64,000 bases of DNA from Microcaldota archaeon (GCA_021801785.1 JAJYXL010000018.1:1-64000); one strand, 5' to 3'; shown: positions 19,916 to 30,077, counted from the first letter of the stretch. A program made the numbers and translations. Notes: a model not told the origin generated them from the sequence alone.

Positions 19916-21217
19916 CTACCGCTCTCTCCTGTGTCCAAATCCTGTACCGGAACGTCTGCGTTGACCGCCTCTGTCCCACCCTCCACGCCTATTGTTATCA
20001 TAGCCGCTCCTTCTATTGCCTCTATCCCCTCCTCTGTCATATCCGCCGCGTCTATCGAAAGATTGCCTGCTATGTTTATGTAAATCTATTGGTATATGCT
20101 CATAAGGGCCAGTCTCTAAGAATATCTTCTCAACATTAACGCGCGCCTCGAACTCTATATCTCTTATTATACCGGTCTGTTCTCTTGTAACAATTGAGAA
20201 TGCACGCCCATTCTTTCCCATTCTCGCGGATCTTCCTACTCTGTGTACGTATACGCTTGGGCTGTCTGGGACATCGAAGTTTATCACATCAGAGATATCG
20301 CTTATGTCGAGCCCTCTGGATGCAACATTTGTGGCAATTAGGAATCTACCGCCCTGCCTGAACCTGCTAAGCGCACTACCTCTTCGAGCCTGTGTGAGTC
20401 CGCCATGCATAAGCGAAGCGTCATACTTATTCTCCAGAAGAAATGAGTGTAATATATCAGCCTCCCTCTTAGTCTGCAAAAATATTATTGCCTTTTCTGG
20501 TTTATACTTCTCTATATAAGCCAAGAGCATGTAGAACTTCTTTGTACCGTTCGCTATACTGTATAGGTGCTTTATGCTCTTTACTGTAACCTCTTCCGGA
20601 TCTCCAACAGATATTATCTCAGGGACTCTCATATGTCTCTTTGAGATGTCAATTATCTCTCTCGGCATCGTTGCGGAGAGTATAACCGTCTGTTTATCTG
20701 ACGGCGTCCTCTCTATTATATAGTTAACATCATCTATAAATCCCATATCCATCATGACGTCGGCCTCGTCAATAACGAGATGGTTTATCGCATCAATCTT
20801 CAGCGCCTTCCTTTCTATCAGATCTATTATTCGACCTGGTGTTCCAATAACGATATCGGCTCCCCTTCTCAACGAATCAACCTGCATGTTTATCGATGAT
20901 CCCCCATACACTGTAACTATCCTCCTCCTGTCTATCAGTTTAGATGCTACGCTAGAAATCTGGAGTGCAAGCTCTCTTGTCGGTGCCAAGGCGAGGAGTA
21001 TCGGGGTATGTCTGTTCCCACTACCCTTTACTATCTGTATTATGGGTATTAAGAAGGCCAGTGTCTTGCCGGTTCCTGTCTTAGCTCTTATCACCGCATC
21101 CTTGCCGCTAAGAAGCTTCGGTATCGCTTCTGCCTGTACATCTGTGGGCTCTAATATATCCGCTGATTTCAAAGCCGAAATCATATCTCCATTTAATCCT
21201 AAATCTTCAAAACTCAG
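19916..21217 (-). CDS. DEAD-box RNA helicase with RGG-like C-terminal tail (probable CTG start)
   Basis: Q motif, AKTGTGKT, VIDEAD, SATMP, HRVGRSARMG; tail RRGGYDRGGDRGNRRSG... Confidence 0.9.
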   Translation of the reverse strand: MSFEDLGLNGDMISALKSADILEPTDVQAEAIPKLLSGKDAVIRAKTGTGKTLAFLIPIIQIVKGSGNRHTPILLALAPTRELALQISSVASKLIDRRRIVTVYGGSSINMQVDSLRRGADIVIGTPGRIIDLIERKALKIDAINHLVIDEADVMMDMGFIDDVNYIIERTPSDKQTVILSATMPREIIDISKRHMRVPEIISVGDPEEVTVKSIKHLYSIANGTKKFYMLLAYIEKYKPEKAIIFLQTKREADILHSFLLENKYDASLMHGGLTQARRGSALSRFRQGGRFLIATNVASRGLDISDISDVINFDVPDSPSVYVHRVGRSARMGKNGRAFSIVTREQTGIIRDIEFEARVNVEKIFLETGPYEHIPIDLHKHSRQSFDRRGGYDRGGDRGNRRSGYDNNRRGGWDRGGQRRRSGTGFGHRRER

Positions 21218-21325
21218 AAAAACACCATAATAACTGGAATAAGACCCCAGTCATTTACAGACTATTAGAATACATCAGTTATATAATTGTTAGTGATTGC
21301 CTAAAACCTGCGAATTTTGAGCAGA

Positions 21326-21397
21326 TGGGCCCGCGGAGAATCGGACTCCGGGTCTCCCGCGTGTGAAGCGGACGTCTTACCATTCGACTACGGGCCC
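21326..21397 (-). tRNA. tRNA-Val(CAC)
   Basis: GGGCCCG/CGGGCCC acceptor, loop TTCACAC, T-arm CGGAG-TCCGATT-CTCCG. Confidence 0.9.
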
Positions 21398-21459
21398 AGT
21401 AATGTTAAACAATTACCATGAGGGATTAAATAGTTTTACCTCAACAATGAACAGATAGT

Positions 21460-22023
21460 GTGGCAGAGAATACCTATTTTACCGGAGTTGGGGACGGGGG
21501 GTATACCGTTATAGGAGATACCAAGGTTAAAAAATCCAGCCCGATAGCAGATGCAATAGGAAGTATAGACGAGCTAATCTCGTATCTTGGCGTGGTGCAG
21601 TGTGGCGATATAACGGATACCATAAAAGGGCACATACAGACTATACAGGATCGCCTTTTCGCAATGAATGCCGATATCGCAGGAATAATAGACAAGAGGT
21701 TTGTGCCAAAGAGGCCTCTGGGCAACTCCGATATAGATACAATAGAGTCTTACATAAAGGCGGTAGGTGTCGGGGTGCCAAAACTTCGTCTATTTGTCAT
21801 ACCTGGGGGCTCTAGGGAGAGTGCAGAGCTGGATTTTGCCAGATCTATATCCAGAAGGGCTGAAAGATCTTTCATAGTATTATATGACACTTACGGCCTA
21901 GATGATAATAGATTCGGTGCATCTAGACGATACCTAAATCGTATATCATCATACCTCTTCTGGGCAGCCAGATATCTGAACGCCGAGAGGCAAGTAAGAG
22001 AGAGAAACCCTGGAAGCGACTGA
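21460..22023 (+). CDS. PduO-type cob(I)alamin adenosyltransferase (GTG start)
   Basis: YFTGVGDGGYTVI...GSIDELISYLG...IPGGS...RSISRRAER. Confidence 0.85.
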   Translation: MAENTYFTGVGDGGYTVIGDTKVKKSSPIADAIGSIDELISYLGVVQCGDITDTIKGHIQTIQDRLFAMNADIAGIIDKRFVPKRPLGNSDIDTIESYIKAVGVGVPKLRLFVIPGGSRESAELDFARSISRRAERSFIVLYDTYGLDDNRFGASRRYLNRISSYLFWAARYLNAERQVRERNPGSD

Positions 22024-22024
22024 G

Positions 22025-22495
22025 TTATTTCAGGGTAAAATACTCCCTAAACTTCTGGGTTGTATTCAATTTCTTGGTTCTGCCATATCTGGTTGCCGAT
22101 ATAAAATCACCCTCAACCAGCTCCTTTAAATACTGATATATCGAAGGTCCAAATATCTTCACCATATTACTCTGCATCACCGGCTCATTCTTGCTGATAT
22201 ACGCGAGTGCCCTCAGTGCGCTCTTTGTGAGGTCTGGAGAGCCAGATATCCTACCAACTCTATTCGAATACTCGCTCTTCAACTCCATTATATATTTATC
22301 ACCTATTTTTGATATCTTTAGCGCCGTATCAGCCGCAGCATACTCGCTCTCAAGCTCTTTCAGAAGCTTTCCTATCTGACCGACAGAGGCCAACCCAGAT
22401 GCGTCAGAAATCTCATTCAGGCTTAAGGCTCTGCCGGACACAAAGAGCACAGCCTCTATAACTCTCTTTGACTGTAAGCCCTCCTGGTTCTGCAT
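22025..22495 (-). CDS. scpB: Segregation and condensation protein B
   Basis: VIEAVLFVSGRALSLNEIS...; downstream of scpA. Confidence 0.85.
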   Translation of the reverse strand: MQNQEGLQSKRVIEAVLFVSGRALSLNEISDASGLASVGQIGKLLKELESEYAAADTALKISKIGDKYIMELKSEYSNRVGRISGSPDLTKSALRALAYISKNEPVMQSNMVKIFGPSIYQYLKELVEGDFISATRYGRTKKLNTTQKFREYFTLK

Positions 22496-22504
22496 AACAA
22501 CACC

Positions 22505-23341
22505 CTATTTCACGCTTATGTATATATCCCCAAAAAATACATCCTGCCTAAGAGATATCCTCCCGTTCTGTTCTAAGAAAAGGAGCGGGACAAACAGATC
22601 CGACAAGATCGAATTTCTATCAACATTCTTTGACAGCTCATCGAATATTATCGTACTGTTCCCGTTCGAACTCGCCATTATCATGTCATAAATTCTATCA
22701 ACCTTATCGTCCATATCATCTATCTCTACTACAAACTGCTGTTGGGTTTCGGTTCTCTTGAAGTACTCTTCGCGCTTATGTTCGACTCTTATCACATCGT
22801 CCAACGCGCTCATAAGTTCCTCCAAGGTTATCTTACGGTTTGGCGTCCGCCTAACTCTGAACATCAGGTCAGGTATATCCGGCACATTTCTATCGCCATA
22901 CGCGGCCTCTACCTCCTCCTCCTGCTCTGGGGCATTCTGGAATATCTGTACAAGTTCACTCTTCAATCTCAATAAGAACGACATCGCCATAATGATATTG
23001 GCAGGAACGGAGAGGTCCATGAGCTTCATACTATCTATAGCTGCAACATAATCGCTAACCACTCTCGATATATCTATATTCCACGGATCCAACCTGTTCT
23101 TATACACCGAATCTATAAGCAACTCTCTCCAACCGGTATTGCTAACAAGGGATTGGACGTCGAAGTTCCTCTCCAATTCCACTATATAATCATCACTCCT
23201 TTCAGAGATAAACTCATCAGACATATACAGATCGCCTGAACATATATCTCCAGCATAATATTTATATATAACGATATCCTTACTATTACGGTACTGCTCT
23301 TGCAAAGGCGATTGATGTGTATATACACGTAATAGATGCAA
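22505..23341 (-). CDS. scpA: Segregation and condensation protein A (start likely internal)
   Basis: WRELLIDSVYKNRLDPWNIDISRVVSDYVAAIDSMKLMDLSVPANIIMAMSFLLRLKSELV. Confidence 0.85.
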   Translation of the reverse strand: MHLLRVYTHQSPLQEQYRNSKDIVIYKYYAGDICSGDLYMSDEFISERSDDYIVELERNFDVQSLVSNTGWRELLIDSVYKNRLDPWNIDISRVVSDYVAAIDSMKLMDLSVPANIIMAMSFLLRLKSELVQIFQNAPEQEEEVEAAYGDRNVPDIPDLMFRVRRTPNRKITLEELMSALDDVIRVEHKREEYFKRTETQQQFVVEIDDMDDKVDRIYDMIMASSNGNSTIIFDELSKNVDRNSILSDLFVPLLFLEQNGRISLRQDVFFGDIYISVK

Positions 23342-24621
23342 AGAAGGCGATCGGAAAGCGGGTAAGGTTACGCGGTTGGGTGCATAGAAAGAGAGGGAGC
23401 GGGAGCATCATCTTTGTGGTTCTAAGAGACCATACCGGTATAATTCAGGCATCGATAAAGAGGGATGCTGTAAGCAAAAATGGGTGGGAGTTGGCCGAAG
23501 CGGCGACAACAGAGTCAAGTATAATTATAGAAGGGGTTGTAAGAGAGGACAAGCGCGCTCCGACCGGATATGAGATAGATGTATCGAAGATATATGTTAC
23601 GGGCATATCGGAGCCATACCCTATAACAGAGTACCAGAGCACAGAGCTGCTACTGGATAAGAGGCATCTATGGCTAAGGAGCGTTAAGATGGTAAATATA
23701 ATGAAAGCAAGATCAATGGTATTCAGGTATGCCAGGGAATTCTTGGACAGGTCGAAATTCTTTGAGATCTCCCCGCCGCTTATAACTGGCGCTGCTGGAG
23801 AGAGTGGCGCGGATATGTTCTCTTTAGAATACTTCGGTAGCAAGGCGTACCTAACAGAGAGCTCTCAGCTATATTCCGAAGCTATGATATATGCTCTAGA
23901 GAAGGTATACTCTTTTGCACCATCGTTCAGGGCAGAGAAATCGAGGACCATAAAACACCTTGCCGAGTATTGGCATTTAGAGCCGGAGATGGCATATTAC
24001 GACATAAAGAAGACGATGGTGTTGATAGAGAAGCTTGTCTCTCACATATCGATAAGTCTGGCGAAGCGGAATCAGGATATCCTAGCTGCGCTAGGTGTGG
24101 ACCATACCTACCTGTTAGATATAAGACCGCCGTTCAAACGCATAACTTATGAGCAGGCTATAGACCTACTCAACCAAAAAGGGAAGAGCCTCAAGTGGGG
24201 GGATGACTTCGGCGTAGAGGAGGAGCGCCTCCTAACAGAGGATGAGCTCAAACCGGTGTTCGTAACGTACTGGCCGCGCGAGCTGAAACCTTTCTACATG
24301 CCGATAAATCCGAAGGATGAGCGCACCGTGCTGTGTGCTGACCTGCAGGCTCCGAAGGGGCACGGCGAGATTGTCGGATCGAGCCAGAGGATACACAAGT
24401 ATGACGAGGCTATAGGGCGCTTTGAAGAGGTTGAGCGTGTAAAGGGGGTAAAGTTCAACATGGATAATTACTCATGGTATCTAGACACACTCAGATATGG
24501 GAGCGTCCCGCACTCCGGATTCGGCATGGGGATGGAGCGCGTTATCAAATGGCTTTTGGGGCTGGATCACATACGCGATGCAATCCCTTTCCCAAGAATG
24601 AGCAACAGGCTGAGCCCTTAA
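23317..24621 (+). CDS. asnS: Asparaginyl-tRNA synthetase
   Basis: GEIVGSSQRIHKYDEA...YLDTLRYGSVPHSGFGMGMERVIKWLLGLDHIRDAIPFPR. Confidence 0.85.
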   Translation: MYIHVIDAKKAIGKRVRLRGWVHRKRGSGSIIFVVLRDHTGIIQASIKRDAVSKNGWELAEAATTESSIIIEGVVREDKRAPTGYEIDVSKIYVTGISEPYPITEYQSTELLLDKRHLWLRSVKMVNIMKARSMVFRYAREFLDRSKFFEISPPLITGAAGESGADMFSLEYFGSKAYLTESSQLYSEAMIYALEKVYSFAPSFRAEKSRTIKHLAEYWHLEPEMAYYDIKKTMVLIEKLVSHISISLAKRNQDILAALGVDHTYLLDIRPPFKRITYEQAIDLLNQKGKSLKWGDDFGVEEERLLTEDELKPVFVTYWPRELKPFYMPINPKDERTVLCADLQAPKGHGEIVGSSQRIHKYDEAIGRFEEVERVKGVKFNMDNYSWYLDTLRYGSVPHSGFGMGMERVIKWLLGLDHIRDAIPFPRMSNRLSP

Positions 24622-24624
24622 AAA

Positions 24625-25398
24625 TCAAGCACCGCCTTCGAGTCGAGCTTTAATACCCCTAAATAGCTCTATTGTATGGTCTACAGAGTCTACATTTATG
24701 CACTCCACACCCTCCAGTTTTACCGGATAGTCATTACCTCCCTCAACTATTTTATCACCGAAGAATAGCATCTCATCGATGTTGTAACCTAGGGTCTCAG
24801 TTATCCTCCTTATACCATAACCCTTGTTCATACCCTTTCTGGTTATGTCTAAAGAAGTAGATCCGCCTATCATGACCTCATACTCGGGTATGAGTTTGTC
24901 AAGCTCCGCCTTCATAACAAATCTCTTTCTCATATCGGGATCCCATGCCTTCTTCAGATCAGCAGGAGCATCCTGTCCCAGTGCAGAGATCGCTATCTCC
25001 GTATCCCTATCCTCTATTAATTTACCATATATCTTATCCGGCTTTTTGTATATGGGCTCCTTTAATATAGAATTAATACTCGCGATTATCTTTGCTTTCT
25101 CATCTTCTCTCAATCTCTCCGCATACAGCTCAATCCATCTCCCCCCGTCGAATCTGTACATCGATGCTCCGGATGTTGGTAATAAGTACAGTCTAGACAT
25201 AAATCTCTCTTCCACCTTGACTCTCTTAGCAAACTGCCCTTCTATCTGCTTAAAACTAGCTCCGCTTATCACAGCAAAATCTATATACCTCAACAGGTCT
25301 CCTATAACTCTTCCCATCTCTTCGCTAAGCTCCTGTTTTGTCTCTGCAAGCGTCCCGTCCAGGTCTGCTATTATAATCTTCTTCTTCGATACATCCAA
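24625..25398 (-). CDS. HAD-IIB phosphomannomutase-like protein (TTG start)
   Basis: IIIADLDGTLAETKQ...LPTSGASMYRF...SLDITRKGMNKGYGI...FFGDKI. Confidence 0.75.
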   Translation of the reverse strand: MDVSKKKIIIADLDGTLAETKQELSEEMGRVIGDLLRYIDFAVISGASFKQIEGQFAKRVKVEERFMSRLYLLPTSGASMYRFDGGRWIELYAERLREDEKAKIIASINSILKEPIYKKPDKIYGKLIEDRDTEIAISALGQDAPADLKKAWDPDMRKRFVMKAELDKLIPEYEVMIGGSTSLDITRKGMNKGYGIRRITETLGYNIDEMLFFGDKIVEGGNDYPVKLEGVECINVDSVDHTIELFRGIKARLEGGA

Positions 25399-25568
25399 AG
25401 AAACACCCCAATTAATTATTGTACAATTGTAATATTTATAGCTACATTACGGTTAAGTTTTGTAGTTTAATTACTAATAAAACTACAAAGATTCTATTCT
25501 AATAAGTTTAAATATAAGTATGTCGAATTGCTTATATCTACAAAGGCGATTATCTGATAAGGCTTATA

Positions 25569-26150
25569 ATGTTCGATTTAGGCGGAGTTATCGTAGATTT
25601 CTCAGAGCAGAAATATGTTAGATATATGGTCAAGAGGCTCGGCCTTGATTATAAATACATGTTAGAAGTTATCGATAGGAAACTGCCTCTGCTAGAGACA
25701 GCTAGGATAAACCAGACAGAGTACGAATCTTACTGCGTAAAGATGTTGGGATTAAAAAGCAGATCGCAACTCGAGTGGTCGAAAGGATTCAACACCGTTG
25801 CAAACACTGATTACGACGTGTTAAACCTTGCCAGAGAGCTCCATAAGAGATATCGTACAGCACTGATAACCAATATAAGCAGAAGCAGGTATGCGACTGC
25901 ATGCAGAAACAAGTTCGACAAATCCGTATTCGACAGGCGTTTCACATCCTACGGTCTCCGGATAAAAAAACCGGATAAACGTATATACGAGATCGTTTTA
26001 AACAGGATGGGCGCAAACCCCGAAGAGACCGTATTTATAGATAATATGAGAGAGAATGTAGACGGTGCAGAGTCTATCGGGATACATGGAATTGTTTTCA
26101 AAAACTACAAGCAGCTTATTAGAGATCTTAGGAATATCGGAGTGATCTGA
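25569..26150 (+). CDS. HAD-superfamily hydrolase (subfamily IA)
   Basis: MFDLGGVIVDFSEQ...ALITNIS...KPDKRIYEIVLNRMG...VFIDNMRENVDGA. Confidence 0.8.
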   Translation: MFDLGGVIVDFSEQKYVRYMVKRLGLDYKYMLEVIDRKLPLLETARINQTEYESYCVKMLGLKSRSQLEWSKGFNTVANTDYDVLNLARELHKRYRTALITNISRSRYATACRNKFDKSVFDRRFTSYGLRIKKPDKRIYEIVLNRMGANPEETVFIDNMRENVDGAESIGIHGIVFKNYKQLIRDLRNIGVI

Positions 26151-27004
26151 TGTGCAGTGCAATATTAGAGCGGGTGCTATCCGGGAGGTGGATAGCCGGA
26201 CCTTACATATCAGATGCAATCAATCAGGCCCAAAAATTCAACGGATACGGCATAACGCCAATAATCAACTATCTTGGTGAGGATTATAGTGAGAGGGCCG
26301 ATGTTAAAAAGTCTATAGCTGTGTACAAGGAACTAATAGCCAGGATATCGGAAGCTCGGATACGGGCCGATATCTCGGTAAAACCGACTCAGCTGGGGCT
26401 AAAAATAGACGAACAATACTTCGAGAAGAACTACATATTACTGTCACGATTAGCACTGTCAAAGAATATCCGTTTATGGCTTGATATGGAAACGGCAGAT
26501 TATGTGGACCAGACAATATCCGCATACAAGAGGGCCGTTCATCTCGGGAACGTGGGAATATGCATACAGTCATATCTGCGTAGGAGCCGCAGGGATATAA
26601 GAGAGCTGTTAGATTATGACATCCATGCAAATATTCGGCTAGTAAAAGGCGCTTACACCTCTAATAAATCATCCGCATTTATCGGAAGGGATAAAATAAC
26701 TGATAATTATCATACGCTTATGAGGTATCTGTTCGAGAAAGGGAGAAGATTTACGATAGCTACACATGACGACAGGATAGTAACCGAGGCGATAAGGATG
26801 AATCTGAAGTATAAACGGGATGTCACATATGCGATGCTGAGGGGAATAAGGAATGGGTACCTTATACAACTATCTAGGATGGGATTTCAGACCTCTGTAT
26901 ATGTCCCGTTTGGAGACGAATGGGTGTCATATTCATACAGGAGGTTGAAGGAGGGCGGCCACCTCTCTCTGATAATAAGGTCGCTCTTCGACTACTCGAT
27001 ATAA
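26150..27004 (+). CDS. Proline dehydrogenase family protein
   Basis: GRWIAGPYISDAINQAQKFNGYGITPIINYLGEDY...DMETADYVDQTI...QSYLRRSRRDI...IRLVKGAY...ATHDDRIV. Confidence 0.8.
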   Translation: MCSAILERVLSGRWIAGPYISDAINQAQKFNGYGITPIINYLGEDYSERADVKKSIAVYKELIARISEARIRADISVKPTQLGLKIDEQYFEKNYILLSRLALSKNIRLWLDMETADYVDQTISAYKRAVHLGNVGICIQSYLRRSRRDIRELLDYDIHANIRLVKGAYTSNKSSAFIGRDKITDNYHTLMRYLFEKGRRFTIATHDDRIVTEAIRMNLKYKRDVTYAMLRGIRNGYLIQLSRMGFQTSVYVPFGDEWVSYSYRRLKEGGHLSLIIRSLFDYSI

Positions 27005-27022
27005 AAGATATATTAAGCTATT

Positions 27023-28498
27023 GTGGCAATATTAAACGATTCGATGAAGGCAGAGGTAACAGAGAACAGAACGATATCCGCAAAGAAGGAGGATAACTTC
27101 TCGGAGTGGTATGTACAGGTTATTATAAACTCTGAATTTGCAGACTATTCGGCAGTATCTGGATGCATAGTTTTCAGACCGAGCTCGTATTTTGCATGGG
27201 AGCAGGTTAGGGATTACGTAGACGGGCGTTTCAAAGATGATGGCATAGAGAATGTCTATTTCCCAACTCTGATACCGGAGAGGCTCCTGCAGAAAGAGGG
27301 TGAGCATATAATAGGCTTCAGCCCGGAGGTTGCATGGGTGACTCAGACTGGAGATACTAAGCTGGATGAGCGCCTCGCGGTAAGGCCGACATCAGAGGCG
27401 ATAATGTATGATAACCTCTCCAAGTGGATAAGATCTTGGAGAGATCTACCAATGCGTCTCAACCAGTGGAACAGTGTAGTAAGATGGGAATTCAAACATC
27501 CAACGCCTTTCCTAAGAACCAGAGAGTTCCTATGGAATGAGGGGCATTCGGCATTTGCATCAGAGGAGGAGGCGGAGGCAGAGGGGAAGGTAATACTTGG
27601 AATATATCATGATGTGCTGAAGGATTATCTCGCCCTATACGGCATACCTGGTGAGAAGACGCAGAAGGAGAAGTTCGCCGGAGCTATCGCAAGCTTCAGC
27701 ATCGAGCATCTAATGCCTGACGGTAAGGCGGTACAGGGTCCGGCATTCCACTTAGACGGGAACAACTTCTCAAAAGCTTTTGATATAAAATTTATCGATA
27801 ATAACGGCGAGAAGAGGTTTGTATTTCAGAATACGTGGGCGATATCAACCAGAGAATTTGGTGTCATGATAGCTACCCATTCTGACAATAAAGGGCTGGT
27901 GCTACCGCCAAAACTCGCAAAGATACAGATAGTTATAGTGCCGATATACAACGATAAGAATAGGGACGAGATTATAGGCTACTCTACCGAGATATACAAT
28001 ATGATAAAGGGCGAGTTTAGGGTGTACCACGACATAAGAGACGAGTACTCGCCAGGATGGAAATTCAATGAGTGGGAGCTCAAAGGCGTGCCGATAAGGG
28101 TGGAGGTGGGCAAGAGAGAGATGGGTGAGAGGAACATGGTAGCTAAAATGAGGCATACGTCTGGATCAGAATCCATCTCTCTAGATAATCCTATAGAGGT
28201 TTTGAAACTAATGCTGGAAAAGATACATAATGACCTATACGAAAGTTCTAAGAGGTTCGTCATAGATAACACCCACGTTGTCGAGAATTACACAGATCTA
28301 AAGGAGGTAATAAAGCGCGGCGGGTTTGCGCAGTCTCCATGGTGCGGATCACAGGATTGTGAGGACAGGATAAAGGATGAGACGATAGCAAAGGCTACAA
28401 ATATGCCATTTCATGTACAAGAGCTTGCGAAAGGTAAACGCTGCGTACTCTGCGGCAAGCCTGCAAAACATATAGTTAATTTTTCCAGATCGCACTAA
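27023..28498 (+). CDS. proS: Prolyl-tRNA synthetase (GTG start)
   Basis: Archaeal/eukaryal-type ProRS: VYFPTLIPERLLQKE, LAVRPTSEAIMYDN, FKHPTPFLRTREFLWNEGHSAF. Confidence 0.95.
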   Translation: MAILNDSMKAEVTENRTISAKKEDNFSEWYVQVIINSEFADYSAVSGCIVFRPSSYFAWEQVRDYVDGRFKDDGIENVYFPTLIPERLLQKEGEHIIGFSPEVAWVTQTGDTKLDERLAVRPTSEAIMYDNLSKWIRSWRDLPMRLNQWNSVVRWEFKHPTPFLRTREFLWNEGHSAFASEEEAEAEGKVILGIYHDVLKDYLALYGIPGEKTQKEKFAGAIASFSIEHLMPDGKAVQGPAFHLDGNNFSKAFDIKFIDNNGEKRFVFQNTWAISTREFGVMIATHSDNKGLVLPPKLAKIQIVIVPIYNDKNRDEIIGYSTEIYNMIKGEFRVYHDIRDEYSPGWKFNEWELKGVPIRVEVGKREMGERNMVAKMRHTSGSESISLDNPIEVLKLMLEKIHNDLYESSKRFVIDNTHVVENYTDLKEVIKRGGFAQSPWCGSQDCEDRIKDETIAKATNMPFHVQELAKGKRCVLCGKPAKHIVNFSRSH

Positions 28499-28519
28499 GT
28501 ATTATCATATGTGAGATAC

Positions 28520-28592
28520 AGCCCCGTCATCTAGTGGCCAAGGATAGCGGGCTTTGGACCCGCGTACATCGGTTCGAATCCGGTCGGGGCTA
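28520..28592 (+). tRNA. tRNA-Gln(UUG)
   Basis: AGCCCCG/CGGGGCT acceptor, GCGGG-CTTTGGA-CCCGC anticodon arm, TTCGAAT T-loop. Confidence 0.92.
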
Positions 28593-28599
28593 AGATAGA

Positions 28600-29709
28600 T
28601 CAGAAGCCCAGGTTTGATATATTGGTATTCATATAGTTCTCTTCAGACTCCTCCATCATCTGGTACTCAACACCCTTCGATATTAGGAGCAGTATCATCG
28701 AAGCGAACGATATGACAGATATGAAAAGTATGTAGACCCTTATATACGACAGGTAAGCATAAGAGAACAGCATAACAGAGAGCATATTTAATGTTACCCC
28801 ATATACGAAAGATCTCTTAGTATGTCCCATTACGGTTATGCCTACAAGAAAGCTTATCAGCGTCAGTACAAAAGCTAGAAGCGGGAACGCGTTCACAAAA
28901 TTGTAGAATTGCGATATAGCCACAAGTCCATGCCCGAGGTTCGGTAATGATACGATCAGGCTATTCAACTGGTACGCAAATTGTGAATACCCGAAGTATA
29001 AGAACATTATAAATGTGAGCATCATAAGTGCTCCGGATAGCATCCCGAAAGAGCCGAGATCTCCTCTCGCCTGCTGCATCTGTATGGGCATCTTATCCAC
29101 ATCCTCCAGGCAGTAGAATCTCCCCTCCTTCTCTACGATATCCTCGAAGCAGTAAGGCTTGCCGCAGTAACTGCATATCTCATAAGCCTGCCTCCACGGG
29201 TGCCATACGCATCTGTATTTACTAATCTCGCTAGCTACATTGTTGTTGCTCTTCCCGTCAGCACTAACCCCGAAATACTCCGGGTTTATCCCGCCTACAG
29301 CCTCTATCTGATCCACAGTGAGCTCCTTCTGCCTCCTCTTTATCGCCGTCTCACTATTATCTATCTTAACGCTGGTCGAATTCTTTGACAGATCCTCTAT
29401 CCTCTCCCTATTTATATTCTTAGCTTTGACAGTGGCGGCTCTCTGCTGTGCCGGTATGTTGGGCTTCGTCGCCTCGGCCGAGGCTCTCTCTGATAATATC
29501 ATATTCTGTAATTCCGTTATCCTCTTAGTTAGAGACTCCGCATGTTCGATCATCTTATTCAGTCTCTCCCTATCCTTATCGGGGTTTGCGCCCCTCTTCA
29601 CCGCATCCGCTATCCTGTCCCTCTGTGCGATTATACTCTCTGCCAGCTCCTGCGCCTCTCTTACCATCCTATCGAGATTAGCTCTCTCATTAGCCATAGT
29701 ATACGCCAT
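28600..29709 (-). CDS. Membrane protein with coiled coil and B-box-like zinc finger
   Basis: CVWHPWRQAYEICSYCGKPYCFEDIVEKEGRFYCLED plus C-terminal hydrophobic segments. Confidence 0.65.
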   Translation of the reverse strand: MAYTMANERANLDRMVREAQELAESIIAQRDRIADAVKRGANPDKDRERLNKMIEHAESLTKRITELQNMILSERASAEATKPNIPAQQRAATVKAKNINRERIEDLSKNSTSVKIDNSETAIKRRQKELTVDQIEAVGGINPEYFGVSADGKSNNNVASEISKYRCVWHPWRQAYEICSYCGKPYCFEDIVEKEGRFYCLEDVDKMPIQMQQARGDLGSFGMLSGALMMLTFIMFLYFGYSQFAYQLNSLIVSLPNLGHGLVAISQFYNFVNAFPLLAFVLTLISFLVGITVMGHTKRSFVYGVTLNMLSVMLFSYAYLSYIRVYILFISVISFASMILLLISKGVEYQMMEESEENYMNTNISNLGF

Positions 29710-30077
29710 TAACTCTCTTTCTCGGATAGCGCTCTCTGCCTCTCGTTTATCGTCTTCATAGCATCAAGCATATCCTTAACCTTCTCATCCATCTCCTCCA
29801 TCTCTCTCTCATTCTCCGCGAGTATTGATGGTGCAGCCTCGCTCTCGGCTACATTTTCGACCCTCTTCTTTCTACCTCTACTCTCTGCCGATCTGACTAT
29901 CGATCCTATGCCTTCGGCTATAGGCCTATCTATCCTCTCAAGCTCTCTCTTGGCAGAGGAGAAGTCTACCTTATGTGTAGACCATGCACTCCTCACACCC
30001 CCTCTCTTGCCCCCGGCATCCCTCTCTCTCCTAATCTTGAATATCAGCAGATCATTGTCGGGGTCTATTACCATCAA
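29709..30077 (-). CDS. Hypothetical charged coiled-coil protein
   Basis: ORF overlapping rps26e by 4 nt on the same strand. Confidence 0.55.
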   Translation of the reverse strand: MMVIDPDNDLLIFKIRRERDAGGKRGGVRSAWSTHKVDFSSAKRELERIDRPIAEGIGSIVRSAESRGRKKRVENVAESEAAPSILAENEREMEEMDEKVKDMLDAMKTINERQRALSEKES

